A stretch of 64,000 bases of DNA from Actinoallomurus iriomotensis (GCF_030269445.1 NZ_BSTJ01000003.1:682001-746000), one strand, 5' to 3'; counted from the first letter of the stretch, positions 25,836 through 34,198 are shown. Made by a program: numbers and translations. Notes: generated by a model not told the origin, from the letters alone.

Positions 25836-26591
25836 ATGGACGTGAATGCACCTCCGGGAACTCGGTGGAGTAACGAGCTGACGGCTTCGCTTATTCAGTC
25901 TGATCGGCCCAGCGAAGTGTTCCAGGCCGCAGCGCTGTGCATGGCTGAGGAATTCGCATCCGACGGGTTCCGATGGATCAAGTCACGCAAAAGCCTAGAG
26001 CGCCGGGATGACACGGGACGATTGGAGCGAATGAGCCTGGAGCCCGGCCATCGCAATCGGACTGGACAACTTATCGAGTTCGCCGTCGGTCAGCTGCGCG
26101 TCGATGACGCCCTGCTGGAAGAGTGGCGCTTCACCAACCATCCCCGGACCGTCGTCCGCACGGACAGTGTGCTCGGCATCGTTTGCGGCACCAGCTGTTA
26201 CGACCTCGCACGGGTCGGCTTCAACAACAAAGTGATCTTGACCAGACCAGAGCGTCGCCTCGCTTGTCTGGGCACTCTGTGCGACCAGATCAAAGAGATC
26301 GTCTTGCCCTGATTCGCCAGCACCAGAGACCCGAAGCGGTTGGTACAAGCCCTCCCTGATGCGTTGCTGGGACCGTTCGCGTACGCGACGGATTTGATCG
26401 AGTTCCTGGTCGTCCACAACCAACCTGAGCAGGCCCGACTGCTCATCAACCGGGTCATGACTCTCGAGCCGAAACAGCGAGCAGCCTTCGACGAGGGACG
26501 CCGACTCGCCCAGGACGGGGTTCGAAGCCGGCCCCGCTGGCACACACCGGAAACCCTCGGCTGGACCAGCGCCACACTCGGCCTCGCCTGA
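25836..26591 (+). pseudogene. Unknown cytosolic protein with internal TGA (unit 4)
   Basis: Two segments in one frame, to 26312 and from 26313 to 26591, are separated only by a TGA at 26310-26312 in Val-Leu-Pro-stop-Phe-Ala-Ser-Thr. Composition and helix pattern continue smoothly across it, so the original protein was about 250 residues. The N-terminal Ala-Ser-Asp-Gly-Phe-Arg-Trp near residue 40 recalls DUF4304-like proteins, with low certainty. The second half looks like a helical repeat. Start could be 25776. Same kind of lesion as in the MFS gene of unit 6. Confidence 0.55.
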
Positions 26592-26724
26592 GCACTCGGC
26601 CATCGCACCAACACGGCGACTTGAGAACTAAGTCGAGGGTCAGCTGTCAACGTCGCCGGCTACCTGGGGTTGCGTGCGCTGGCCTAGGGTCCCCGCCGGG
26701 CGGCATCTCCCCGTCATCGCCGTT

Positions 26725-27432
26725 CTAACGTGGCTCAGAGAGCGGAAGGGATAGGACCTTGTTCGCGAGTAGCCGGCGGTCGCTGTCGGGCGGGATGTCT
26801 GTGTCGTCAGCGACTGCGTGGTGTATCGCGCGGCGTTCCGACCCCGTCAGCATGCGCCAGCACAGCGGCGCCAGTTGCAGGCCGTGGTACTGCTCGTTCT
26901 TTGTGCGGAAGTCGATAATGGCTGAAAGGATCGTCGGACCGTCCGCGAGTGACGGATCTCCCTCCATCAGCCCGAGCGTTAGGACTCGCATCATCGGTGT
27001 GCCAGCCCGGAATAGATTCCGTACCTCCGTGGCATCGAACTTCTGGCGGCGGGCGATCGAGGCGGACCGTTCAACGAGAAGGTCGAGCAGATAGACCTTG
27101 GCTGCTTTGTGTTTCTCGTCGCTCAACTCATCGTGGATCAGGGTGTAGGAATCGGCATAGCGGGCGAGGTCGGTGCGTTCGAGAATCATTGCGGTTTTTT
27201 CCGCGCCTAGATCGCTGATCTCTTGGGTCAGCCGGAATTCGACTCCCTGGGTGGTCACCGAGAATCGCTCGATCCGATCGATCACGAACGGGCTGATCAA
27301 CAGCAGCACACCGGCTGAGAGCAGTGCGATGGCCGATGCGGTACCCGTTACGCCGACCACCTTGATCACGCCGACCGCCAGCACTACGAGCCCGATGACG
27401 CCGAGGGAGAACCTCGGCAGAAGCTTGGTCAC
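26725..27432 (-). CDS. Unknown two-helix membrane protein (unit 4)
   Basis: A 235-residue protein with two adjacent hydrophobic helices at about 10-30 and 33-52 and a long, charged, mostly helical cytoplasmic domain. I recognise no family. The helix hairpin plus cytosolic domain layout is common among membrane-acting effectors of defence systems, and it sits in a mobile unit, but this is only an analogy. Ends with an Arg stop 130 bases from the broken gene convergent to it. Confidence 0.7.
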   Translation of the reverse strand: MTKLLPRFSLGVIGLVVLAVGVIKVVGVTGTASAIALLSAGVLLLISPFVIDRIERFSVTTQGVEFRLTQEISDLGAEKTAMILERTDLARYADSYTLIHDELSDEKHKAAKVYLLDLLVERSASIARRQKFDATEVRNLFRAGTPMMRVLTLGLMEGDPSLADGPTILSAIIDFRTKNEQYHGLQLAPLCWRMLTGSERRAIHHAVADDTDIPPDSDRRLLANKVLSLPLSEPR

Positions 27433-27688
27433 TCTTCACCTCCGCCGGGCCAGGATTACCACCTACGGTTACGGCGGATCCACTCATGACCATCAGCGGT
27501 CAGCCCGGCAAGCCAGTCGTGACGCGAGGCGGGTTTAGGTACCTGAGAGTCCGCTGTCTCCGCTGCTGATGCGCGAACCTGTGGCCTACTTTCGGAGAAG
27601 ACCTCCGACCTGCACCTCGGGCCTGATCGGAGATCTGCCTCGTGTCACAGCCCCCGTCCGCGACCGTGACGCCTGAAGCGGACGGTCG

Positions 27689-27710
27689 GTTGCTGTCACC
27701 GTTGCTGTCA
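27689..27710 (+). repeat. Arm boxes GTTGCTGTCA x2
   Basis: Decamers at 27689-27698 and 27701-27710, 12 bases start-to-start, here on the left side of an att fragment. Confidence 0.65.
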
Positions 27711-27719
27711 CAAGAAAGC

Positions 27720-27740
27720 CCCGAGAGGCGACGTCTCGGG
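27720..27740. terminator. Element-end hairpin
   Basis: CCCGAGA / TCTCGGG 7-bp stem with a 7-base loop; a weaker relative of the type-B hairpins. Confidence 0.6.
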
Positions 27741-27763
27741 TCTATACCTGCAGGTCAGAGAGG

Positions 27764-27805
27764 TGGGCAGGGGCGGGGTCGAACCGCCGACCTTCCGCTT
27801 TACAG
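27764..27805 (-). repeat. att fragment 3 (tRNA-Phe 3' half)
   Basis: 42 bases with one substitution in the anticodon-loop end relative to the functional gene. Confidence 0.9.
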
Positions 27806-28148
27806 AATGTGACATCACCCCTGCTCGCAGCATCCGAGCCGAGGTCAGAACGTGGTCGACGTATGCCCATGTGAGCCGTTGGAAGGGGACGTTGTCGTCA
27901 GGCCGCATGTGCGTTCGCCATAGGCTCCGCACGTCATGCGGCCCCGCAAGTCAGCGTGCGGACGCTTAGGCGCGTGACGTTCCGGGTCCGCCGGAACGTG
28001 TCGCCGAACACCCGAAACGGAGGTCTTCCCGCAGCCGTACCGGGGAGCCGAGGAGGTCGGCGACGTCTCGCGGGTCCTACCGGTGCTGCCGGTGCTGTTC
28101 CATCCGTTCCGTGACACCGTGGTGCACGCATCGATGGAAACCATTCGG
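27806..28148. other. Left end of unit 3, non-coding
   Basis: The first 130 bases closely resemble the left end of unit 5, including arm box GTTGTCGTCA at 27891-27900. The rest shows no gene. Confidence 0.5.
27891..27900 (+). repeat. Arm box GTTGTCGTCA
   Basis: Same decamer and context as at 23137. Confidence 0.5.
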
Positions 28149-29194
28149 TCATAGGTGCAGCATCGTCGCCACCAGTTCTCTGCGACTGTGGACGCCGGTC
28201 TTCGCGAAGACGCTCTTCAAGTGATCCTGCACGGTCGCCGCGGTGATGTGCAGTTCCGTGGCGATGGCCCGCGAGGGCAGGCCGGCGACGACCCTCGCCA
28301 GGACGTCCCGCTCGCGCGGTGTGAGCCCGTACGCGAGCAGCAGCACCTCGGCCACGTCGGCGGCCGGCGCCGGGTGCATCGTCACGGCGACGGCCGCCGG
28401 GTTCGGGCCACCGCTTAGCGGCGAGGCCTGGACCGAGAGCCACCGGCCCGATCGGCCACGGACCCGCGCGTACGCCGGCAGCACCGCACCCCTCACCCGC
28501 GCGGCGACCTCCATGACCGCGATCGGCAGCTCCGCCCCCGACGGAGCCAGCTCGTCCCGCCAGAGTTTCGCGGCCGGATTCTCCAAGAGCAGCCGCAAGT
28601 CCTGATCGAGCAGGAGCACACCCGCCTCGGCCGGGCCCGCAGCGGCGTCGCCGGACGCCCGGTGGGCGGCCCGGCGCAGGGCCGCACCGACCGGGGCGGA
28701 CAGCCGCCGCAGAACGTCGACGGCGGCCGGGGTGAAGTCGGGCCGCCCACCGCCGCGGAACAGCGCGACGGCGCCCAGCACCGGCCGTCCACCACGAAGC
28801 CCGCCCGCAGTTCGTGCCGCGCGTCGATCATCGGCAGCACAGCCCGGTACCGGTGGCTGGACTCCGGGTCACCGCCGGTGGCCGCACCGAGCGTGCCCAC
28901 GGGCACCTCGGAACGGGCGAGCGCCGCGAACTTCAGCACGTCGTCCACCAAGTACTCGTTGTGCGCGGCGGCCGCGGCCGCCTCCGGCCTGAGCCCGACG
29001 CTCACGTCGTCGGTGATCAGCAACGTCTCCGGGTCGATCGTCCCGAAACAGTAGGAGTCGGCCGGGATGAGCCGCATCAGCCGGTCGGTGATCCGGCGCC
29101 GCAGCTCCCGAGAGCCGAGGTCGAGACGGCAGATCGCCTCGATGTCGCGCACGGTCTCGCGCTGGGCCACCGGAAAGCTCACCGGTCGAACCAT
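28149..29194 (-). pseudogene. LuxR-family regulator with a frameshift (unit 3)
   Basis: The N-terminal 140 residues (from 29194) and the C-terminal 210 residues (to 28149) lie in different frames that switch around 28775-28785, at Val-Val-Asp-Gly-Arg | Leu-Gly-Ala-Val-Ala-Leu-Phe-Arg. Together they give a complete regulator of about 347 residues: a GAF-like sensor region and a LuxR HTH at the C-terminus (Leu-Thr-Pro-Arg-Glu-Arg-Asp-Val-Leu). Either a real frameshift or a base-call error in GC-rich sequence. Divergent from the 134-residue gene at 29279, which it probably controlled. Confidence 0.75.
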
Positions 29195-29278
29195 ATCCCA
29201 GAGATCTGGGAGGGTCCCGCGGCCTTCCGATGCCTATCGTCGATCCGAAACACCCGAGGCAACAGGAGGTACCGAGGC

Positions 29279-29683
29279 ATGTCCCCGTCCATGCTCACCG
29301 TCGGACTGGATCCCGCGCTGGTGGACGACGCGCCCTCGTCACGGGCGGCGTTCCCCGAGGTCGACGCCGAAGCGGTCCGGGCCGGGATGGCCGCCAGCCG
29401 GGCCCGGCTCGAGGAACTCGGCTTCACCGTCGACGTCTGCCTGCTCGACTACGGCCGCACGGCCGAGGCGGTCTACCGCGCCGCGCTGGCCGCCAAGGAC
29501 TACGACATCGTGATGATCGGCGCCGGCGTCCGGCTGGACCCGGAGCTGACCCCGCTCTTCGAGGTGCTGGTCAACACGACCCACGAGCTGGCGCCCGGCG
29601 CGAAGCTCTGCTTCAACGTGAGCCCGTCGACGACCGCCGAGGCCGTCCAACGATGGTGGCCCGAACGCAAGCCGCTGATCTAG
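29279..29683 (+). CDS. Unknown 134-residue protein beside LuxR gene (unit 3)
   Basis: A strong AGGAGGT ribosome site fixes the ATG at 29279. The protein alternates strands and helices like a small Rossmann-type fold (Val-Asp-Val-Cys-Leu-Leu-Asp-Tyr-Gly; Asp-Ile-Val-Met-Ile-Gly-Ala-Gly-Val-Arg). I do not recognise a family or catalytic residues. Divergent pairing with a LuxR-type sensor regulator suggests it is the regulated output. Confidence 0.7.
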   Translation: MSPSMLTVGLDPALVDDAPSSRAAFPEVDAEAVRAGMAASRARLEELGFTVDVCLLDYGRTAEAVYRAALAAKDYDIVMIGAGVRLDPELTPLFEVLVNTTHELAPGAKLCFNVSPSTTAEAVQRWWPERKPLI

Positions 29684-29778
29684 CGCCAACGCCGCACGGC
29701 GTTGCGTCCAGCCCGCGCGTTCCACCTGGCTTGCGGGGCGGGCATCCCAGCCGAAGGCGCCAGCAGGGGACGCAGAGA

Positions 29779-29895
29779 GGGGTCGCCGAGCGGGTCGGCT
29801 ACAGCATCTCCGTCCTGCTGAAGGTCTACGCCAAGTGCATCGAGGGCCAGGACGAGACCGCCAAACGCCGCATCGAAGCAGCTCTGCGGGGATAA
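29779..29895 (+). pseudogene. Tyrosine integrase C-terminal fragment (unit 3)
   Basis: Thirty-eight codons reading Val-Ala-Glu-Arg-Val-Gly-Tyr-Ser...Leu-Leu-Lys-Val-Tyr-Ala-Lys-Cys and ending Arg-Arg-Ile-Glu-Ala-Ala-Leu-Arg-Gly match the end of actinobacterial phage-type integrases, including the nucleophile Tyr in Val-Tyr-Ala-Lys-Cys. Everything upstream (arm-binding and core-binding domains, catalytic Arg) is missing. Confidence 0.7.
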
Positions 29896-29898
29896 GAC

Positions 29899-29917
29899 TT
29901 TGGCACGTATTTGGCAC
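29899..29917 (+). repeat. Type-A arm boxes TTTGGCAC x2
   Basis: Boxes at 29899-29906 and 29910-29917, 11 bases start-to-start, directly after the integrase stop. Confidence 0.55.
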
Positions 29918-29967
29918 AGCTACCCGCTGCCACCCGTTGACGGCCGAACATAGCCGGACACAACGCA

Positions 29968-30006
29968 AACAGCGCCCGACCCTGTCTGCGCAGGTCGGAC
30001 GCTGTT
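29968..30006. terminator. Type-A element-end hairpin
   Basis: 14-bp stem with one G-to-A change relative to 21281 and 22954, followed by TT; ends 19 bases before att 2. Confidence 0.8.
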
Positions 30007-30024
30007 TTCGCTAGTCTCGAAGAG

Positions 30025-30066
30025 TGGGCAGGGGCGGGGTCGAACCGCCGACCTTCCGCTTTTCAG
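30025..30066 (-). repeat. att fragment 2 (tRNA-Phe 3' half)
   Basis: 42-base exact copy. Confidence 0.9.
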
Positions 30067-30150
30067 AAGTGACATCACCTCTGCTCGCGGCGCTCATGTC
30101 GAGGTCAGACGGTGGCCGATGTGTGCCGACGGTTGCTGGTGGTGGCTGCC

Positions 30151-30172
30151 GTTGCTGTCACTGTTGCTGTCA
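30151..30172 (+). repeat. Arm boxes GTTGCTGTCA x2
   Basis: Decamers at 30151-30160 and 30163-30172, 12 bases start-to-start, right of att 2. Confidence 0.65.
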
Positions 30173-30725
30173 GTCGGCCTCCCACTCCGCAGGCCATCGA
30201 CGTGCGCAGACCGGCGTCCTGTGGCCAGCGTGCATGACAGTGCAGGAGTGGAACACGAGGCGTACATCTTCCCCATGGGTGCGGCGTTGCCTCGGCTGAT
30301 CGCTGGCCTGGCTTCGTGATCCTCGACTCATGAACCCGTGATCGCCTTAGCCACGGTCGTCGAGAACAAGGCGCTCCGGCCCGCAGGCGCGCCAGCGCCG
30401 AGGACCGGATCGGCGCGTTAGCCGATCGCCCCAGCCGGAGCGGACATCAGACACCCATGGCGATCGTAGGCCGTACCCGCGACGGCCTTCCCGCGCCGGA
30501 TCGTCGCCAGTCCTTAGCACGCCTCAAAGGCTGGCTTTCCGGTCGTACTTGGTCCGCGCATGTATGTGAGTTCTGCTGACTGCGCCGCACCTGCTCGCTC
30601 GCGCGTGGCCGACCCGGGCCCGGCTGCGGGGCCCTTACCAGGGGCTGCCCGAGCGGAGCGGATGACAGTCTCGCCTGCCATGCTCAGGTCCGGAGCAGTG
30701 TCTGACTCGGGGCGGCTCGGCGTGC

Positions 30726-31193
30726 TCAGGCGTTACGGGCCTGATTTCCGGCGGTGGTGGCGATGCCGTCCAGGACGGGCGGCAGGCCGGTGTTGAGCAT
30801 CTTGCGTCGGACCCGGCCGAGCAGCTTGGACATGAAGAAGCCGCCGGTGCCGGTGAAGCCGGTGTGGTCGTAGGTCAGGCGGGTCCTGGCCGGGCCTTCG
30901 GGGTCGAGCCGCCAGGTGACGACGGTGTCGTCGCCGCCCGCGTTGTCGGTCCAGGTGTAGCGCAGCACGGCGGGCTCGGTGGCTTCGAGGAGCTCGCAGT
31001 TCACGATGCCGTCCCAGCCGAGCTTGGGCTTGGCGACGAACTGGAACTTGGTGCCGGGCGCGGTGCCGAATCCGACCGGGCGAGCGCCGGCCCCGGTGAT
31101 GGTCCAACGCGGGATCAGGTCCGGGTCGGTGAGGGCACGCCAGACTATGCGGACGTCGTGCGGGTAGTGCTGGGCGATGTGGATCGCGCTCAT
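30726..31193 (-). CDS. SRPBCC-family protein (START-like; unit 2)
   Basis: A 155-residue protein with the SRPBCC fold pattern: Val-Trp-Arg-Ala-Leu-Thr-Asp-Pro near residue 17, Pro-Arg-Trp, and a long C-terminal helix. These proteins bind hydrophobic ligands; enzymatic activity cannot be told. Divergent from a TetR gene with an AT-rich shared control region, so it is probably the regulated gene. Confidence 0.85.
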   Translation of the reverse strand: MSAIHIAQHYPHDVRIVWRALTDPDLIPRWTITGAGARPVGFGTAPGTKFQFVAKPKLGWDGIVNCELLEATEPAVLRYTWTDNAGGDDTVVTWRLDPEGPARTRLTYDHTGFTGTGGFFMSKLLGRVRRKMLNTGLPPVLDGIATTAGNQARNA

Positions 31194-31217
31194 GGGGGCT
31201 CCTCACGTCTGGATAAT

Positions 31218-31250
31218 TTTTCTCTGACAGAAAATATAGGCAGACAGAAT
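31218..31250. promoter_or_regulatory. AT-rich TetR operator region
   Basis: TTTTCT-ctgac-AGAAAA (31218-31234) is a perfect inverted repeat, and a second half-site CAGACAGAAT follows at 31241-31250. The region is strikingly AT-rich for this genome and lies between the divergent TetR and SRPBCC genes. Confidence 0.6.
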
Positions 31251-31279
31251 TTTTTCGTCAACTGAAGTATGATGTCCGG

Positions 31280-31972
31280 GTGAGCACGACACATGAGAGT
31301 CTCCGTGAGCGCAAGAAGCGCCTGCTCCGCCAGCAACTGTCCGACACCGCGACCCGGATGTTCACCGAGCGCGGCTTCGACGCGGTCCGCGTGATCGAGG
31401 TCGCCGAGGCGTGCGGAGTATCGGACAAGACGGTCTTCAACTACTTCCCCGCCAAGGAAGCGCTGGTCCTGGACCGCCTGGAAGGCACGATCGTCTCGCT
31501 GCGCAGCGGTCTGACTGACCCGCAGGTGCCGCCGCTGGACGCGACCCTGCGCGTCCTTGATGTGGAGCTGACCGCGATGACCGCCATGCTTACCAGCCAG
31601 GACGACCCGGCCGAGGCCATCGCGCAGATGAGGCGGTTCGGCGACCTGATCCACCAGACGCCGTCGCTGCGCGCCTACCAGAGCGACATGATGGAGCAGT
31701 TCGTGACGGTGGCCGCGGAGATCCTGGCGGCACGGGCACGGATGAGCCCGGATGAGCCCGAACCGCAGATCGCCGCCCGTGCCCTGCTCGGCCTGTGGCA
31801 CGTCCAGGCCGCCAGCCTGCGCAGGCACCTGGACGGCAGCCGCACCCCGGCGCAGGTCCACGACGCGGTCGCCGCAGACGTGCGCCGAGCGGCCCGGGTC
31901 ATCCAGCCAGCGCTGAACGCGATCCCGATGCGCGAGGTCCCGATCATGCGGCAGGGGTCCGTACAGAGCTGA
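31280..31972 (+). CDS. TetR-family transcriptional regulator (unit 2)
   Basis: A 230-residue repressor from a GTG start. The HTH at about 15-60 includes Phe-Asp-Ala-Val-Arg-Val...Val-Ser-Asp-Lys-Thr-Val-Phe-Asn-Tyr-Phe, typical of actinobacterial TetR proteins. The C-terminal helical ligand domain is complete. It probably represses itself and the SRPBCC gene through the palindrome between them. Confidence 0.9.
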   Translation: MSTTHESLRERKKRLLRQQLSDTATRMFTERGFDAVRVIEVAEACGVSDKTVFNYFPAKEALVLDRLEGTIVSLRSGLTDPQVPPLDATLRVLDVELTAMTAMLTSQDDPAEAIAQMRRFGDLIHQTPSLRAYQSDMMEQFVTVAAEILAARARMSPDEPEPQIAARALLGLWHVQAASLRRHLDGSRTPAQVHDAVAADVRRAARVIQPALNAIPMREVPIMRQGSVQS

Positions 31973-31991
31973 TCAGAGGGAGCTGACAAAG

Positions 31992-32183
31992 CTGAGCGCC
32001 CCCGGCCCCGCGCCGGGGTACGCCGCCGAGCTCCCGGCCAAGGGAGTGCTCGTCTATCGGACCTTGGCGCACGTCACCTCGGGCTGCGGGCTGTCCCGCA
32101 GGCGGCGTCGGTGGCGGTTCGCGTTCGACGCCGTCCCGCTGGCGGGGCCGGCGGTGATGGTCCAGCGACGTCGGCTGACCTCC
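31992..32183 (+). pseudogene. FtsK/SpoIIIE-like transfer gene fragment, copy 1 (unit 2)
   Basis: About 64 codons (Pro-Ala-Lys-Gly-Val-Leu-Val-Tyr...Ser-Gly-Cys-Gly-Leu-Ser-Arg...Leu-Ala-Gly-Pro-Ala-Val-Met-Val-Gln) match the better preserved fragment at 33862-34156. The sequence is the N-terminal membrane-proximal part of AICE Tra-type translocases; the ATPase is gone. Confidence 0.6.
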
Positions 32184-32199
32184 GAAGCTGGGGCCGCAT

Positions 32200-32404
32200 C
32201 AGGAAGGCGGCCAGGCCGCGGCGACGTCCGCTTCCACGACATCCGCCACACCTGCGTGTCCCTGCTGCTCGACGCGCCCCGCCGCACATCGTCCGTGACA
32301 TCGTCGGCCACAGCGACATCGAGGTCACGATGAGCATCTACGCCCACGCCGCACTCGATGAGAAGCGCAAGGCTCTCAAGAAGCTGGGCGACGCCCTCGG
32401 TTGA
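32200..32404 (+). pseudogene. Tyrosine integrase C-terminal fragment with frameshift (unit 2)
   Basis: Box I His-Asp-Ile-Arg-His-Thr-Cys-Val-Ser-Leu-Leu is in one frame; after about 32275 the sequence continues in another with His-Ile-Val-Arg-Asp-Ile-Val-Gly-His-Ser and the nucleophile Tyr in Met-Ser-Ile-Tyr-Ala-His. Catalytic Arg-1 and both N-terminal domains are missing. It is a different integrase subfamily from the one in unit 3. Confidence 0.75.
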
Positions 32405-32478
32405 GTCGGCCACTCCAGGGAGGCCTCGGACGGTAGATGTCCGAGGCCTCCCTGTCATTGAGGTGAAAGGGTGTCTCT

Positions 32479-32883
32479 GTGCGTCACCTGACGAGGTCAT
32501 TCGCCGAGGGCACTCTTCGCCGCGGCCGCGAAGTCGAACAACTCCTCGAAGCGTTCGAAGAAGACGGCCGCCGCGGACTCCGCTGGGCATCCATCTCCCC
32601 AGCGACTCGCTTCCACGGTTTCATCGTGCGGCTTCACGTCGTTGAAGACCTCGATGACACTTACCGGCTCACCGTCGATGAATATCTGAGCTTCCATGAA
32701 ACCGATGAAGAAGACTTCGGCCAGACCATCGGCGAAACCGAGTCTGCACAAGCAGCCATCGACCTGGCCAACCGAGAGCTCGGCGCCGACCCCACCCGCT
32801 GGGTCAACCAAGGAGTCCTGCAAGACGAGTACAACGACTACCTCAAGCAGGGACGGCCTCTAGGCCGCTGGCAGCCTTCGTGA
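32479..32883 (+). CDS. 134-residue protein, paralogue A (unit 2)
   Basis: GTG start preceded by a GGTGAAAGGG ribosome-like site. It is 117/134 identical by hand count to the protein at 34199-34603. Charged, no cysteines, no membrane helix; a beta-rich middle (Phe-Ile-Val-Arg-Leu-His...Tyr-Arg-Leu-Thr-Val) and an acidic loop Asp-Glu-Glu-Asp-Phe-Gly-Gln. I do not recognise the family. It occupies the same slot in both units: after transfer-gene remnants, directly before the arm box, hairpin and att site. Confidence 0.8.
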   Translation: MRHLTRSFAEGTLRRGREVEQLLEAFEEDGRRGLRWASISPATRFHGFIVRLHVVEDLDDTYRLTVDEYLSFHETDEEDFGQTIGETESAQAAIDLANRELGADPTRWVNQGVLQDEYNDYLKQGRPLGRWQPS

Positions 32884-32889
32884 GACAGG

Positions 32890-32899
32890 GTTGTCGTCA
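32890..32899 (+). repeat. Arm box GTTGTCGTCA
   Basis: Single decamer 10 bases after paralogue A, just before the unit-end hairpin. Confidence 0.55.
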
Positions 32900-32902
32900 A
32901 AA

Positions 32903-32931
32903 ACGCCCCGGGCCTGATGGCTCCGGGGCGT
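32903..32931. terminator. Type-B element-end hairpin
   Basis: ACGCCCCGG / CCGGGGCGT perfect 9-bp stem flanked by A-run and TCTTC. Confidence 0.8.
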
Positions 32932-32949
32932 CTTCGCAGGTCAGAGAGG

Positions 32950-32991
32950 TGGGCAGGGGCGGGGTCGAACCGCCGACCTTCCGCTTTTCAG
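32950..32991 (-). repeat. att fragment 1 (tRNA-Phe 3' half)
   Basis: Exact copy of the tRNA-Phe 3' half; the flanking AGGTCAGAGAGG is also shared with the tRNA locus, extending the identity to about 55 bases. Confidence 0.92.
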
Positions 32992-33295
32992 GAGTAACAA
33001 CCACCCTGCTCAACGGCTCTATACCGAGGTAGACGGTGGCGGGCGTGTGCCGACGGCTGTCCACGGTGGCCGACGTTGCCGTCACCGTTGCCGTCAGCCG
33101 GGCCGTTGACGCCTATGCCGTCGACGTGCGCAGACCGGTGCGCTGGTCCCGTTAGTTATGGCCACAGCCGTCAACAAGAACGTCGTAGCGCATGCGTCCC
33201 AGCGTCGGACAGGTCTGGGTGGCCTACGCCGCGCCACTGCGAGCGAGTCAGAGGCAGACCCTTCGGAGACACGACTACACCCGCCTGACCCACCC
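32992..33295. other. Left end of unit 1, non-coding
   Basis: Contains the arm-box pair at 33075-33096; nothing else assigned before the membrane gene. Confidence 0.5.
33075..33096 (+). repeat. Arm boxes GTTGCCGTCA x2
   Basis: Decamers at 33075-33084 and 33087-33096, 12 bases start-to-start, right of att 1. Confidence 0.65.
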
Positions 33296-33721
33296 CTACT
33301 CCAGTTGCTTCCATCCTTCGCGTTCCCCGCCGACTTGCAGAGCCGCGCAGAGAACGACGAGTCCCGCAAAGCCGGCCACGACGTATCCAAGGCTGTAGTC
33401 GAAGATGATTAGCTTGAGGCTCGTGTTCACCAGAGCTAGCAGGACCAATCCGTAGAATCCCCACTTCTTCCACTGGAAGAGAGCGATGCCGCAGGCGGCG
33501 GAGGCAGCGGCGCTCAGTCCCGCCGCGACATAGAGCCAACGTTCGTCCGGCAGGATGTACTTGCGGTACGCGACCAACTCCAACAGGTTGAAGACCGATA
33601 TCACCGCACCGATGCCGATCACCAGCGCGAGGTAGACGGCAAGACACCCATGTCGTTGCTTCTGCTGATACACCCCGACATGGTCACATGCTGGTGCATG
33701 TCCCGAGACGTAGAAATGCAC
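33296..33721 (-). CDS. Small four-helix membrane protein (unit 1)
   Basis: A 141-residue protein with four hydrophobic segments at about 30-50, 65-85, 90-108 and 112-130. The first 25 residues are atypical and the true start may be further in. The Lys-Lys-Trp-Gly-Phe-Tyr-Gly turn between helices 2 and 3 recalls small actinobacterial DoxX-like or DUF2127-like membrane proteins, but I cannot assign a family. Confidence 0.6.
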   Translation of the reverse strand: MHFYVSGHAPACDHVGVYQQKQRHGCLAVYLALVIGIGAVISVFNLLELVAYRKYILPDERWLYVAAGLSAAASAACGIALFQWKKWGFYGLVLLALVNTSLKLIIFDYSLGYVVAGFAGLVVLCAALQVGGEREGWKQLE

Positions 33722-33861
33722 AGGGTGACCTGGAGCCCTCGGTGGACGCCCTGTTCCCGGCAGGGACCCGCGCGACGTTCATGATGCGTAAGCAGAGCGC
33801 ATGCCGGCACGGCCCACGCACCAGCCGCAGGCGGCGGCCTGAGACCGTGTACGTCACGACG

Positions 33862-34156
33862 ATGCTCGTCGCGCTCGGTTCCCTGGCCGCTCTGGCGGCC
33901 GGGGGCTGGGCGTGGCGCAAGCGGGCGCCTCGATCGTTCTGGTACGCCGTCGAGTTCCCGGCCAAGGCGGCGCTCGTCTATCTGACGTGGACGCACATCG
34001 CCTCGGGGTGCGGGCTCTCTCGCAAGCGGCGTTGGTTGCGGTTCGCGCTCGACGCCATACCTCTGGCGGGTCCGGCGGTGATGGTCCAGCGACGTCGGCT
34101 GCGGAGTGTGGAGGTCGAGAAGCCTCCGCGCCTACGGTTGCTGCGGCCGACGGGAG
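33862..34156 (+). pseudogene. FtsK/SpoIIIE-like transfer gene, N-terminal fragment, copy 2 (unit 1)
   Basis: From ATG 33862 about 98 codons encode one N-terminal helix (Leu-Val-Ala-Leu-Gly-Ser-Leu-Ala-Ala-Leu), then Phe-Trp-Tyr-Ala-Val-Glu-Phe-Pro...Ser-Gly-Cys-Gly-Leu-Ser-Arg-Lys-Arg-Arg, the usual opening of AICE FtsK-type DNA translocases. The frame then leaves homology just before paralogue B, so the ATPase domain has been deleted. Confidence 0.65.
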
Positions 34157-34198
34157 ACGTCCGGGCCGTCTCCGTATTCAAGGTGAGAGGGTGTCTGA

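Larger units (their letters stand above)
27433..27763. other. Right end of unit 4, non-coding
   Basis: No gene seen. Holds the promoter side of the membrane protein gene, two arm boxes and the unit-end hairpin. Confidence 0.5.
29684..30725. other. Unit 3/unit 2 junction, mostly non-coding
   Basis: Contains the integrase tail (29779-29895), type-A arm boxes, hairpin, att 2 and type-B arm boxes; 30173-30725 shows nothing I can assign. Confidence 0.5.
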
